Below are positions 7,801-11,577 of a stretch of DNA of 11,577 bases, in pieces. Under the pieces are notes generated by a model. The model was not told the origin of the DNA. It worked only from the letters and a program-made list of their open reading frames with translations, and made no database searches. The position numbers and the translations under genes are program-made. Within the stretch, counting starts at the first letter, position 1; each line of letters begins with the position of its first letter. The stretch lies in contig PWUG01000223.1 in assembly GCA_003562605.1 (NCBI GenBank), forward strand, positions 1-11,577, in the 5' to 3' direction. The DNA comes from Syntrophomonadaceae bacterium. Its GTDB lineage: Bacteria > Bacillota_D > Dethiobacteria > DTU022.

Positions 7801-8079
7801 CGGGCCGTCCAGCGCATCGACAACGCTGCCGGCCAGGTGTCGAACCAGCGGGCTAACCTGGGAGCGCTGGAAAACCGTCTGGAGCACACCATGAGCAACC
7901 TTATGACAGCCAGCGAAAACTTAACCAGTGCCGAGTCCAGGATCCGGGATGCGGACCTGGCCAGGGAAATGGTTGCCTTTACGAAGAAAAAAATCCTCCT
8001 GGACACAGCCTACAACGTGCTGGGGAAAACCCGCTTGAAAAAGGAAATGATCCTGGAACTGCTCCAGCAGAACCTGTAG
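1858..8079 (+). CDS. Giant flagellin (2,073 residues), filament subunit with a very large repetitive insert
   Basis: Flagellins are secreted unfolded through the flagellar export channel and polymerise into the filament. Residues 1-140 are a normal N-terminal D0/D1 domain: MIINHNIPAINTLRQM, LSSGLRINRAADDAADLGIS, MRELAVQASNG and a FNTMNILDG end. From about residue 1960 to 2073 lies the C-terminal D1/D0 domain (RANLGALENRLEHTMSNL, ENLTSAESRIRDADLAREMV). Typical flagellins have 270-600 residues; here about 1,800 acidic, beta-rich residues separate the ends. The insert holds a 14-residue repeat (376-445), seven larger repeats (469-1121) and 200-224-residue modules (from 1202). Two cysteines are seen (C1606, C1920), uncommon for a flagellin. 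The last helix is lysine/arginine-rich (LGKTRLKKEMILELL) where most flagellins have a Q/N-rich stretch. No HExxH protease motif is present. ATG 1858 is preferred over ATG 1831 because GGGGAG (1843-1848) lies nine bases before it and the protein then begins like other flagellins. The frame is intact; the middle third is much less GC-rich than the ends. Confidence 0.93.
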   Translation: MIINHNIPAINTLRQMSRQETAVTQALSRLSSGLRINRAADDAADLGISVRMRAQIRSQQQAFRNTQDGISLIRTAEGALQEAADILLRMRELAVQASNGALTSLDRQAMQHEFRQLGEELDRIAKTTNFNTMNILDGSASIVASTDSSLLEAYFSSDRVLLLDEIAGRYQLDITAEAGQGQVKKSHIFGLMNGTMATDINTRPANGEITGLTGFSARGLSEGDYRIQTRAQPFGGIEYFNSPADLGVVDVRPSSTPNIMPFGEYNVQTAEEVPFMAIFHDYEGTGDDLIRGVDPTGRFNIDVRMDVQADLGATDAQTEVAWKDIGGAGGGSIVENGPNVAYQTDPTYDTNMYTHFRVNNLGPRDLLSSDIQAVTSYVSASGSEVDMELTYKSEAGAEVDLELDYRASAGSAVEMELTYRTASDSQIEVDATYQAKAGETISFDTTYVLPPTYNLTIENADNNDEIGSVDIGGQNLVEAANSLDTTFSGDGITFTVEEDSGTRRIVVHNNFTEDAEGAPIRISDDQDNELGLSSDDELGYEDSREGTYRDYEARTTINVEEQNIEGIADSLNNDLNGKGLVFSTEDTVGNTLRLNIENTGSYDVQIVNDETAQSVESVLGLNNYSSDAGSGLWEEGTSVFHDHTFEIDISERFLQEGGDGFLQTVQDAINSQSEGDASISGVALSAEGGTQRNFSLSNGSIYQLIFSDLAGGDWNLLSMDGVIERDSSRVSHRVHHEHSFSASVPDSNQNLEDIRQLMQNALSTELGADEITNPVVVDDVFQLESGAGSLDRIVIQNSGTADTRYQLKINSHSGAVDNELNLVSTTERGSSYLGSSLVHHANTVRINNIGDQNLEEINTILQNNLGTMLDQDQIANPAEPTFFMETHPDEAHLNRIEIRNTGDSNTRYAITITDAEGDMANQLNLHDLETNRDDERVSYGVYHEHTQLISVGDRDLEEIRTALQTFLQEDFLDNDEIVDTSDQDTFLRENVAAGRERIEIDNTGDRNTSYQIILGDHTGDVAEHLGIATTTNRDDSHEGTARDYEYDWGVVATNSTNIEELMEELGSHELFSTSWLVEPDYSGQYEGQFDITNIGGDDAENEKRRVTLNSGDGAEQLLGGEMILRLNETDDTLLWQARDRIQVITEYEGITNTGTYESGSSTDWWWEGVDGTLNPLVDNPDLGFTSLKIPDNDDHDTEWIIGDAWTLFTMAQGNADHDRLDFHLVDEASSATYASQHAGASTYGGGSYRFNNEVLDDSSLFIPQAVRMDIGEHETFDHRIQFGNTITSENDAAVYKERYQTGYNHYAHAYYGDLTTYYFANEGEWQDYIHSVEVWRQEDTNISMLFTVLEDGNLRVEGKGYHRNGTSADFEDLTIAPPGGGPVEIGPVWFDDLSIGGDLTAGDKFVINVAARAGHEDSVDTHGDLEYTDNNIAITGSPFQVMGSSMQYRFDSGAVDGEELDLLGYFVDPLLGFDDIIGVRTGQIIMEVEGDGFADGSRVGGSQRVVLEVNHHGTTEHIAAALLTGHYFQTMGDQETYYDFLEVITYEENQTQNASVVFEVIGVENDRITLRGQAHIYDRDGNYRYEFEDRFSLGRYTENLRLFGNCGEELVFSEFQLGDLSRFREGDRFSLSLAANAEPDDSTHDEIYMWGDDYLEQVHPHSWRFNEGVLDYTATVLRSYQVNRESGEIFDSEKTLSFHAYHGGTSIGVTDSLTEPRDVPDTVRFNSLYKQSEDMGTAHRYSRLEDISAFVTAEGRSLLEQPAVLTIHQGDKSVQVMLYAEDEVMDVIDRINRVIYEDLGQKNLVSIEDSMTFASFVNSPFPGSALDVMEGSIVVRSALPGQEGELVFSGDEELLRALGMTIIRESEENLYSINMTNKESGEVLARGVRFTGGVAPGVLPGMTLHVDSILGIEQAEFERCVEDFNYVTGLAEEVYVRLADRRKALHTGPNPGQIAMLNLGDISQKALGIANENLLTRDLANRAVQRIDNAAGQVSNQRANLGALENRLEHTMSNLMTASENLTSAESRIRDADLAREMVAFTKKKILLDTAYNVLGKTRLKKEMILELLQQNL
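2983..3192 (+). repeat. Five tandem 14-residue (42-bp) repeats inside the flagellin
   Basis: Units at 2983-3024, 3025-3066, 3067-3108, 3109-3150 and 3151-3192 are each exactly 42 bases. The consensus is (T/S/D)Y...(A/S)(G/D)..(V/I)(E/D)(M/L/V)(E/D)(L/A), for example TYKSEAGAEVDLEL and DYRASAGSAVEMEL, and a sixth TY begins at 3193. Alternating polar and hydrophobic residues around a small-residue turn suggest stacked beta-hairpins. The DNA copies have diverged more than the length pattern, so the period is under selection or the array is old. Confidence 0.85.
3262..5220 (+). repeat. Seven ~75-103-residue repeats in the flagellin insert
   Basis: Approximate units: 3262-3522, 3523-3789, 3790-4074, 4075-4383, 4384-4692, 4693-4995 and 4996-5220 (truncated). 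The shared plan is a beta strand; a helix with (N/D)(L/I)(E/V)E(I/A)...L; a strand pair such as RIEIRNTGDSNTRYAITI; then an acidic G-D-x-A-x-x-L-x-L end and a joining segment. Units 4-6 are the most alike (LEDIRQLMQNAL, LEEINTILQNNL, LEEIRTALQTFL). Units 2-5 end in histidine-rich joints (HDHT, HHEHS, HHAN, YHEH), while 1 and 6 end in REGTYRDYE / HEGTARDYE, which hints at block duplication. The helix-containing part resembles the flagellin IN motif, but the match is by eye. Confidence 0.8.
5461..7020 (+). repeat. Two and a half 200-224-residue modules in the flagellin insert
   Basis: A core GD-x-(W/F)-x-(L/I)...A begins at 5461 (GDAWTLFTMAQGN), 6061 (GDKFVINVAARAG) and 6733 (GDRFSLSLAANAE), i.e. 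200 and 224 residues apart. A second core, (Y/W)RF(N/D)...VLD/AVD, follows exactly 46 residues after the first core in modules 1 and 2 (5599, 6199) and 37 residues after it in module 3 (6844). Between cores lie parallel segments such as ISMLFTVLEDGNLRVEGKGY and ASVVFEVIGVENDRITLRGQ. The pattern suggests repeated beta-sandwich domains. No family name is offered. Confidence 0.65.
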
Positions 8080-8173
8080 CGGCTCCCCTGGACAAACCCT
8101 CTAGCTCAAAATGTCAAGCATTAGGGCAGAACAAGGAATGAAATAGAGAACAGCAGCTGCCTGTAGTCTGTCT

Positions 8174-8560
8174 TCACCAAATAACTTCCACCTGATATGC
8201 GGTAAAATGGGGATCAACTGTTATGATAGGCACGTTTTCTAGCTGGGCCTGGGCAATTAGCAAGCGATCAAACGGGTCGCGGTGAAGACCGGGCAGGTTG
8301 TGAACATGCAAGGCGTGATTAAGCAGAACCGGCAATGGGGTAATGGCATTAATGTACATTTGGTCCATGATAAACGATGTCATGTCAGATGGTAAGGAAA
8401 GCTTGCCCAGTCCCGCCTTAACTGCTATTTCCCAGCCGCTGGCTGCACTTAAGAATAGCGTGTTATCAGCATTGCTGATGACTTCCCGCGCTTGATGTGA
8501 TAACCGGGGATTATCATTTATCCACCATAAAAATGCATGGGTATCCAGAAGCACTTTCAT
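8174..8560 (-). CDS. PIN-domain toxin, VapC family ribonuclease
   Basis: A 128-residue PIN protein of standard length. Its acidic metal-binding residues are in the expected motifs: D6 in LLDTHAFLWW, E44 in SGWEIAVK, D95/D98 in HRDPFDRLLIAQA and D116 in IITVDPHF. VapC toxins are Mg2+-dependent RNases that often cut tRNA or rRNA and are neutralised by the cognate antitoxin. The start ATG overlaps the antitoxin stop by four bases (ATGA at 8557-8560), and GAGGAG sits about nine bases upstream within the antitoxin gene, so translation is coupled. It converges with the giant flagellin gene. I see no clear terminator in the 94 bases between them. Confidence 0.92.
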   Translation of the reverse strand: MKVLLDTHAFLWWINDNPRLSHQAREVISNADNTLFLSAASGWEIAVKAGLGKLSLPSDMTSFIMDQMYINAITPLPVLLNHALHVHNLPGLHRDPFDRLLIAQAQLENVPIITVDPHFTAYQVEVIW

Positions 8561-8787
8561 TTTTCAAACTCCTCTAAAATATGATCAGGTAATGCCTCAT
8601 TAAAATCGGGGGAAACAGTTATTTTATCCTTGGCGCTGCCGGGAACCCGTTTGGGCGGTTTCTCGGTATATGGAACTAGTTTGGCTACAGGACTCCCTGC
8701 TTTAGCAATGATTATTTCCTGCCCCTCCTTAACTTTTTGCAGTAACTTGGAGAGATTGGTTTTTGCTTCATGGATGTTTACAAGCAT
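8557..8787 (-). CDS. Phd/YefM-type antitoxin of the VapC toxin
   Basis: A 76-residue protein starting MLVNIHEAKTNLSKLLQKVK, the Phd/YefM DNA-binding fold, with the usual GSPVAKLVP segment after the first half. The acidic C-terminal part (SPDFNEALPDHILEEFEK) is the likely toxin-binding tail. The start at 8787 is chosen over the GTG at 8805: AGAGGTGAG (8792-8800) lies five bases before this ATG and would be inside the reading frame otherwise. Antitoxins of this family bind their own promoter, alone or with toxin, and repress the operon. Confidence 0.9.
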   Translation of the reverse strand: MLVNIHEAKTNLSKLLQKVKEGQEIIIAKAGSPVAKLVPYTEKPPKRVPGSAKDKITVSPDFNEALPDHILEEFEK

Positions 8788-8806
8788 ATTACTCACCTCT
8801 GGCACA

Positions 8807-8837
8807 ATAATAAACTAAGTCATGGACTAAGTCAAGG
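8807..8837 (-). promoter_or_regulatory. Promoter and operator-like direct repeats of the Phd-VapC operon
   Basis: On the minus strand TTGACT (8835-8830) and TATTAT (8812-8807) are spaced by 17 bases, a good vegetative promoter, with a start site near 8800 and only about 13 leader bases. A 12-bp tandem repeat, ACTAAGTCATGG/ACTAAGTCAAGG (plus strand, 8814-8825 and 8826-8837), covers the spacer and -35. This is where an autorepressing antitoxin would be expected to bind. Confidence 0.7.
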
Positions 8838-8996
8838 ATTAAGAATATAAACATCATTCCACGATGAAGAAAAAGCATAAGAAATTGCAGAAAGAATCTA
8901 CATTCCTAGTCCAACGCATTTGAAATCCTTTTACAAAACATAAGGCGCTAACACGGAGAGCTCCCACCAGATAAAAGAGCAAAAGCTACTTTTCAT
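8838..8996. other. Intergenic stretch with no recognised gene
   Basis: About 160 AT-rich bases upstream of the antitoxin promoter. Frames are short and broken on both strands and no ribosome binding site leads into one. The octamer GAGCTCCC at 8958-8965 recurs at 9164-9171 on the other side of relic B; otherwise I see nothing. Confidence 0.5.
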
Positions 8997-9020
8997 AAAA
9001 AAACCGCACGTTATTGCGGT
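8997..9020 (-). terminator. Rho-independent terminator, minus strand (for relic B)
   Basis: On the minus strand ACCGCA, loop ATAACG, TGCGGT, then seven T: a 6-bp stem plus U-tract. It is placed about 40 bases after the relic B stop and has the same stem core as the terminator at 892-915, with a different loop. Confidence 0.8.
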
Positions 9021-9059
9021 ATAAGCAGTTCAAGCTATGTTGGTTTGCTTCCAAAAGGT

Positions 9060-9149
9060 CTATTGCGCTTCTTTCAGTTTCTCGATCTCTTCCCTGGGAA
9101 GACCTGTGTAACGAATTATTTTATCGACACTTTCACCGTCTTGTTGCAT
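9060..9149 (-). pseudogene. C-terminal remnant of an Rpn-family nuclease/transposase gene (relic B)
   Basis: The minus frame reads MQQDGESVDKIIRYTGLPRE, then EIEKLKEAQ and a stop at 9060-9062. It aligns without gaps to the last 29 residues of the gene at 10457-11406 (MLKDGESLDKIIRYTGLTKE...). All upstream coding sequence is missing; the match stops at an inverted repeat (9154-9171). The following terminator is kept. With relics A and E and the stub at 10151, it shows repeated loss of copies of this family here. Confidence 0.75.
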
Positions 9150-9153
9150 AAGC

Positions 9154-9171
9154 GGGAGCTCGTGAGCTCCC
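9154..9171. repeat. Strong inverted repeat GGGAGCTC-GT-GAGCTCCC
   Basis: An 8-bp perfect stem with a two-base centre; flanking ATAA/TTAT can extend it past a two-base bulge. It sits exactly at the truncated edge of relic B and 64 bases upstream of the mntA promoter. It may be a deletion or insertion scar, an operator, or a terminator-like hairpin, though no T-run follows on either strand. Confidence 0.55.
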
Positions 9172-9234
9172 TTATCGTGTAATTGTAGTCATTGCAATGT
9201 GAAGCGTGTCATCCCTGGTATTGCCTGGTAAAGA

Positions 9235-9263
9235 TTGAAAAAATAGATTTGCTATGCTATGAT
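9235..9263 (+). promoter_or_regulatory. Vegetative promoter of the mntA-hepT operon
   Basis: TTGAAA (9235-9240) and TATGAT (9258-9263) are separated by exactly 17 bases. The predicted start is near 9270, about 20 bases before the GGAGGAG ribosome binding site. The -10 overlaps the upstream ATG at 9259, which therefore cannot be the translation start. Confidence 0.65.
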
Positions 9264-9306
9264 CATGGTACATCTTTCCCAATGTAGCATGGAGGAGTGC
9301 TTTAAA

Positions 9307-9711
9307 TTGAACTATGCTTTGATAAAGGAAGCCATCAGGAAATACTTTTTCGACAAGCATGAAGTCGTTGCCGTTTACCTTTTCGGGTCTATAGCCGAAG
9401 GTAAAGCCCGCCCGGGAAGCGATATTGATATTGCCGTACTCTTCGACGATAATATCTCCATGGAAGAAAGATTTGACAGAAGGCTAACCTTTATCACTCA
9501 TCTGGAAGACCTGCTTAAATCGGAAGTAGACGTCACCGATCTATTGGCGTCAAACCTTGCTTTCCAGCACCGGGTTCTAAGAAAAGGAAAACTTCTTTTT
9601 GAGCGGGACAAGAAAAAACGGATCTATTATGAGACAAATTTAAGGCGGGAATATTTCGACTTCAAGCCCTACCTGGAGCGATATGAAAAAGCAGCCCTTA
9701 AAAGGCTATAA
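9307..9711 (+). CDS. mntA: MntA-type nucleotidyltransferase antitoxin
   Basis: A minimal nucleotidyltransferase with the signature GS-x10-DxD: YLFGSIAEGKARPGSDIDIA, giving G27-S28 and D39/D41, with a third carboxylate at D75 in SEVDVTDL. In MntA-HepT systems this enzyme uses ATP to add AMP units to a tyrosine of the HEPN toxin and silences it. I place the start at TTG 9307 (134 residues): GGAGGAG (9291-9297) lies nine bases upstream, and the in-frame ATG at 9259 falls inside the promoter -10. The C-terminal tail RIYYETNLRREYFDFKPYLE is typical of Firmicutes members. It is followed after 14 bases by the HEPN gene. Confidence 0.88.
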   Translation: MNYALIKEAIRKYFFDKHEVVAVYLFGSIAEGKARPGSDIDIAVLFDDNISMEERFDRRLTFITHLEDLLKSEVDVTDLLASNLAFQHRVLRKGKLLFERDKKKRIYYETNLRREYFDFKPYLERYEKAALKRL

Positions 9712-9725
9712 AGGGGTATTTTATA

Positions 9726-10139
9726 GTGGATACTGACCTGCTTAAGTCAAAACTGAAAAGTTTAGCGGAATACATCCAAGACCTGGAAGAGGTAAAGGAA
9801 GTCTCGCTAGAGGAAATAAAAACTGATAAAAAGCTGCGGAGATATATAGAAAGGACACTACAGCTTGCCATTGAATGCTGCCTGGATACAGGCAGTCATG
9901 TTATTTCCGACCTGGGGCTAAGAGAGCCTGCCAATAACAGGGATGTTTTTATTGTTCTGGTCGAACACGGATACGTTGAGAAGGCACGGAAGGAAACTTT
10001 TGAAAAGATGGCCGGCTTTAGAAATATTATCATCCATGAATACGCCAGGATTGATCCAGTCATTATCCACTCAGTCCTGCAAAAAGGTATTGCAGATCTG
10101 AGATATTTCGCCTCTGAAATGAAACAATTTATCCCATAG
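9726..10139 (+). CDS. hepT: HepT-type HEPN toxin (DUF86)
   Basis: A 137-residue, all-helical HEPN protein starting with GTG; AAGGGG (9711-9716) precedes it by nine bases and overlaps the mntA stop. The active-site motif R-x4-H-x-Y is complete: R99, H104 and Y106 in RNIIIHEY. In characterised pairs R and H are needed for RNase activity, and the Y is the residue AMPylated by MntA. The protein ends IADLRYFASEMKQFIP, as is usual for the family. It is co-transcribed with mntA. All key residues of both proteins are present, so the pair is probably functional. Confidence 0.9.
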   Translation: MDTDLLKSKLKSLAEYIQDLEEVKEVSLEEIKTDKKLRRYIERTLQLAIECCLDTGSHVISDLGLREPANNRDVFIVLVEHGYVEKARKETFEKMAGFRNIIIHEYARIDPVIIHSVLQKGIADLRYFASEMKQFIP

Positions 10140-10150
10140 TGGATGAAGCC

Positions 10151-10198
10151 ATGAATACCAACAGTATGGACCATAATCGTCTCTTCAAGCGCGAATAA
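10151..10198 (+). pseudogene. N-terminal stub of an Rpn/DUF4351-like gene
   Basis: The frame ATG AAT ACC AAC AGT ATG GAC... gives MNTNSMDHNRLFKRE and then TAA. (M)xHDRLFKEL is the common start of Rpn-like PD-(D/E)XK proteins in Firmicutes. Only 15 codons remain, so this is a decayed start and not a gene. The call rests on one short motif. Confidence 0.4.
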
Positions 10199-10221
10199 AT
10201 CAATGAGATGAAGAAATAAAA

Positions 10222-10392
10222 ATGCAGTTTTCGCGTATTACAGTAGAACTGAAAAAAATGGGAGGTGTTCCATGCATAAGAAGACTTCGCATTCCTGTTA
10301 CAACAATAGTGGGCATGTTTGCTAATAGAATGTCAACAGAAGAAATTATGGCTGAATATCCGTACATTGAAAAGAAAAATAGAAGCATCTAA
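10222..10392 (+). CDS. DUF433 family protein, C-terminally truncated
   Basis: A 56-residue protein that matches the DUF433 pattern: ITVELKKMGGVPCIRRLRIP then VTTIVGMFANRMSTEEIMAE and YPYI. DUF433 proteins are small winged-helix-like proteins, usually 70-80 residues, and often act as antitoxins beside a DUF5615 PIN-like toxin. Here the frame ends early (EKKNRSI, stop). Shifting by one base after EKK gives IEASK, closer to the family's next helix (E.DI.A.L.YA), so a one-base change has probably cut the tail, and that frame also stops at once. No DUF5615 partner is visible. The ribosome binding site is weak. It is likely an orphan remnant. Confidence 0.65.
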   Translation: MQFSRITVELKKMGGVPCIRRLRIPVTTIVGMFANRMSTEEIMAEYPYIEKKNRSI

Positions 10393-10456
10393 ATAGAAAT
10401 GAAAGATTGCGAATGAAAGAGTACGATGAAGCAAACTAAAGAATATAGAGGGAGGT

Positions 10457-11406
10457 TTATTGTTCTTTTTTCAGTTTCTCCACCTCTTCCTTGGTCAGCC
10501 CTGTATAACGAATAATTTTGTCGAGACTTTCACCGTCTTTTAGCATATTCTTAGCAACTATTTCCATACCTTCTTTCTTGCCTTTTTCCATGCCTTCTTT
10601 CTTGCCTTTTTCCATGCCTTCCTTAATCAGCCGCTCTGCAATGGTCATCAATAGCTCACTCCCTTCCAGAGATTTTGCCTGCAACTCACGTTTTACTTCC
10701 TCAAAATCAATATCGCCTCTGGCGCTCAACAAGTAGCGGGTAAGGGCCTCCATGAACCGGAAGGCCTTCTCAAACCCTACTTTTCTTTGCAGGATCAGTA
10801 AGGATTTAATATACACCTGGACAAAATACGCCGGGTCTTTAAGAGAAACGGCACGAATCATATCCAAGTAGATGCGAAGTATCACGCCACCTTTTATATC
10901 CTGCCCGCTGTCCGGCGAAAAGTCATAGACCACATATTCATAGTCCGGGATATACCTTCTTATCTTATCGGGCATAAACTCCAGTCCGGCAAACAGATTG
11001 GAAAAAGTAGATTCTCCTGCCCACTTATGCTCTCCCTGGTAAATGAGCAAAGGTATGATCACAGAGAGGTCACCCGTTTTGTTTTCTTTTGTCTTCTGTT
11101 CCCAGATCTTGACCATATACTTCAGCAGCTGCAAAGCCAGCTTGGGCTCCTGGTAGCTTTTGTGTTCGAATAGAAAGTAGAGATAGCCGTCCTTGCCGTC
11201 AATGCGGGTCTTGTAGAGCAGGTCTGAATAGGCTTCTTTCAGCTCCTGGTCTACGAAGCTGTCTTTTTCCAGCGACAGGTGCTTCGTGTCTATAGCCTGC
11301 AGGGCTTCTGCCGGCAGGTAGTTTTGGTTAAAAAGTCCCCTGCGACATCCGGGTCGCCCATGGTCTCCTTGAAAAATTTATCGTGTGGGTTTTGTATAAA
11401 GCTCAT
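10457..11406 (-). pseudogene. Rpn-family recombination-promoting nuclease/putative transposase, one frameshift
   Basis: The protein starts MSFIQNPHDKFFKETMGDPD (ATG 11406 with GGAAAGG just upstream). Near 11321-11330 the frame breaks, and the expected NYLPAEALQAIDTK continues in another frame with no stop down to 10457. The gap (950 bases) fits a single base lost in the AAAA run at 11321-11326; restored, the protein has about 316 residues. The PD-(D/E)XK core is visible: D62 in SDLLYKTRIDG and E81-x-K83 in FLFEHKS. Rpn proteins are DNA endonucleases that promote RecA-independent recombination in E. coli. A tail of MEKGKKEG repeats and a conserved end (SLDKIIRYTGLTKEEVEKLK) follow. Without correction two fragments would be made: about 63 residues (from 11481 or 11406) and 225 residues (from a TTG at 11134). 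Confidence 0.82.
10564..10624 (-). repeat. 24-bp tandem repeat in the Rpn tail (about 2.5 copies)
   Basis: Units at 10564-10587 and 10588-10611 differ at one base and a partial third follows. Each encodes MEKGKKEG. Such repeats change copy number by slippage and vary the length of the charged linker between the nuclease core and the conserved C-terminal tail. Relic A lacks this segment. Confidence 0.85.
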
Positions 11407-11451
11407 ATCCATCCTTTCCGGCGCACAGGTCACACCTGGCTTCCTGCCTTT

Positions 11452-11481
11452 ATTATAGCACAGGAGCGCTTTGTTCTTCAA
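11452..11481 (-). promoter_or_regulatory. Promoter of the Rpn-family gene
   Basis: On the minus strand TTGAAG (11481-11476), 18 bases, then a perfect TATAAT (11457-11452). The predicted start is near 11445, about 40 bases before the ATG at 11406. This also argues against the ATG at 11481 as the start codon. Confidence 0.6.
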
Positions 11482-11534
11482 TCACTGCGTAAGGGCGGCC
11501 ACAGCCAGGGCGACCGCCTTTCATACCTTGCCAT

Positions 11535-11577
11535 TTAAGCATTTTCCAGCATCTTTACTTCCTGCGCATAGTCAAGG
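11535..11577 (-). CDS. 3' end of a gene entering from the right edge, unidentified
   Basis: The minus frame from the window edge reads LDYAQEVKMLENA and ends with TAA at 11535-11537. A GC-rich imperfect hairpin follows (about 11490-11520; GGCGG...CCGCC) but lacks a good T-run. Only 13 codons are visible, so neither the family nor that it is coding can be confirmed. Confidence 0.3.
   Translation of the reverse strand, partial: LDYAQEVKMLENA

Noticed and set aside
1858..8079. Enzymatic (flagellinolysin-type metallopeptidase) domain in the flagellin insert
   Set aside because: No HExxH motif is present; the histidine clusters (HHEH, HDHT, YHEH) are repeat joints.
10200..10388. Minus-strand 62-residue open frame
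   Set aside because: It is the shadow of the plus-strand DUF433 gene, whose protein pattern is clear.
11407..11481. Upstream extension of the Rpn gene to ATG 11481
   Set aside because: The extra codons cover the TATAAT promoter, and family members start at the equivalent of MSFIQNPHDKFFKE.

Overview
The window looks like an accessory stretch of a Bacillota (Firmicutes) chromosome, possibly from an anaerobic Desulfotomaculum/Pelotomaculum-type lineage. The grounds are strong AGGAGG-type ribosome binding sites, TTGACA/TATAAT and sigma-28-like promoters, a Gram-positive-style flagellin start (MIINHNIPAIN...), Rpn/PD-(D/E)XK family relics, and a cluster of GGAACCGTCCCCGTGTC repeats of a kind I associate with such genomes. 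The genus is inference; no marker gene is present.

Layout. 22-756 (+): a Fic-domain AMP-transferase with its own N-terminal inhibitory motif. 757-1408: a gene graveyard read on the minus strand, holding two different C-terminal tails of Rpn-family nuclease genes (one with its terminator) and the C-terminal end of a TPR protein. 1424-1543: a cluster of short GC-rich direct repeats. 1565-1857: the leader of the flagellin gene, with two candidate sigma-28 promoters, a folded RNA element and a terminator-like hairpin. 1858-8079 (+): one uninterrupted gene for a 2,073-residue giant flagellin, which is over half of the window. 8174-8787 (-): a Phd/YefM-VapC (PIN) toxin-antitoxin pair with a clear promoter and operator-like repeats. 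8997-9171: another Rpn tail relic with its terminator and a strong inverted repeat. 9235-10139 (+): a MntA-HepT (nucleotidyltransferase-HEPN) toxin-antitoxin operon. 10151-10392: an Rpn-like N-terminal stub and a truncated DUF433 protein. 10457-11406 (-): a nearly full Rpn-family nuclease gene broken by one frameshift. 11535-11577 (-): the last codons of a gene entering from the right.

The centrepiece is the giant flagellin. Its N- and C-terminal D0/D1 domains are recognisable, but about 1,800 residues are inserted between them. The insert is built from at least three repeat systems: five perfect-length 14-residue units, seven units of about 75-103 residues, and two to three modules of 200-224 residues. 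The DNA of the middle part is clearly less GC-rich than the ends, which suggests a mosaic origin. The gene stands alone, without other motility genes, among toxin-antitoxin modules and decayed Rpn genes. The upstream TPR relic may be the remains of a flagellin-modification gene.

The small genes form a toxin-antitoxin/stress-type neighbourhood (Fic, VapBC, MntA-HepT, DUF433). Nothing in the sequence ties these modules functionally to the flagellin.
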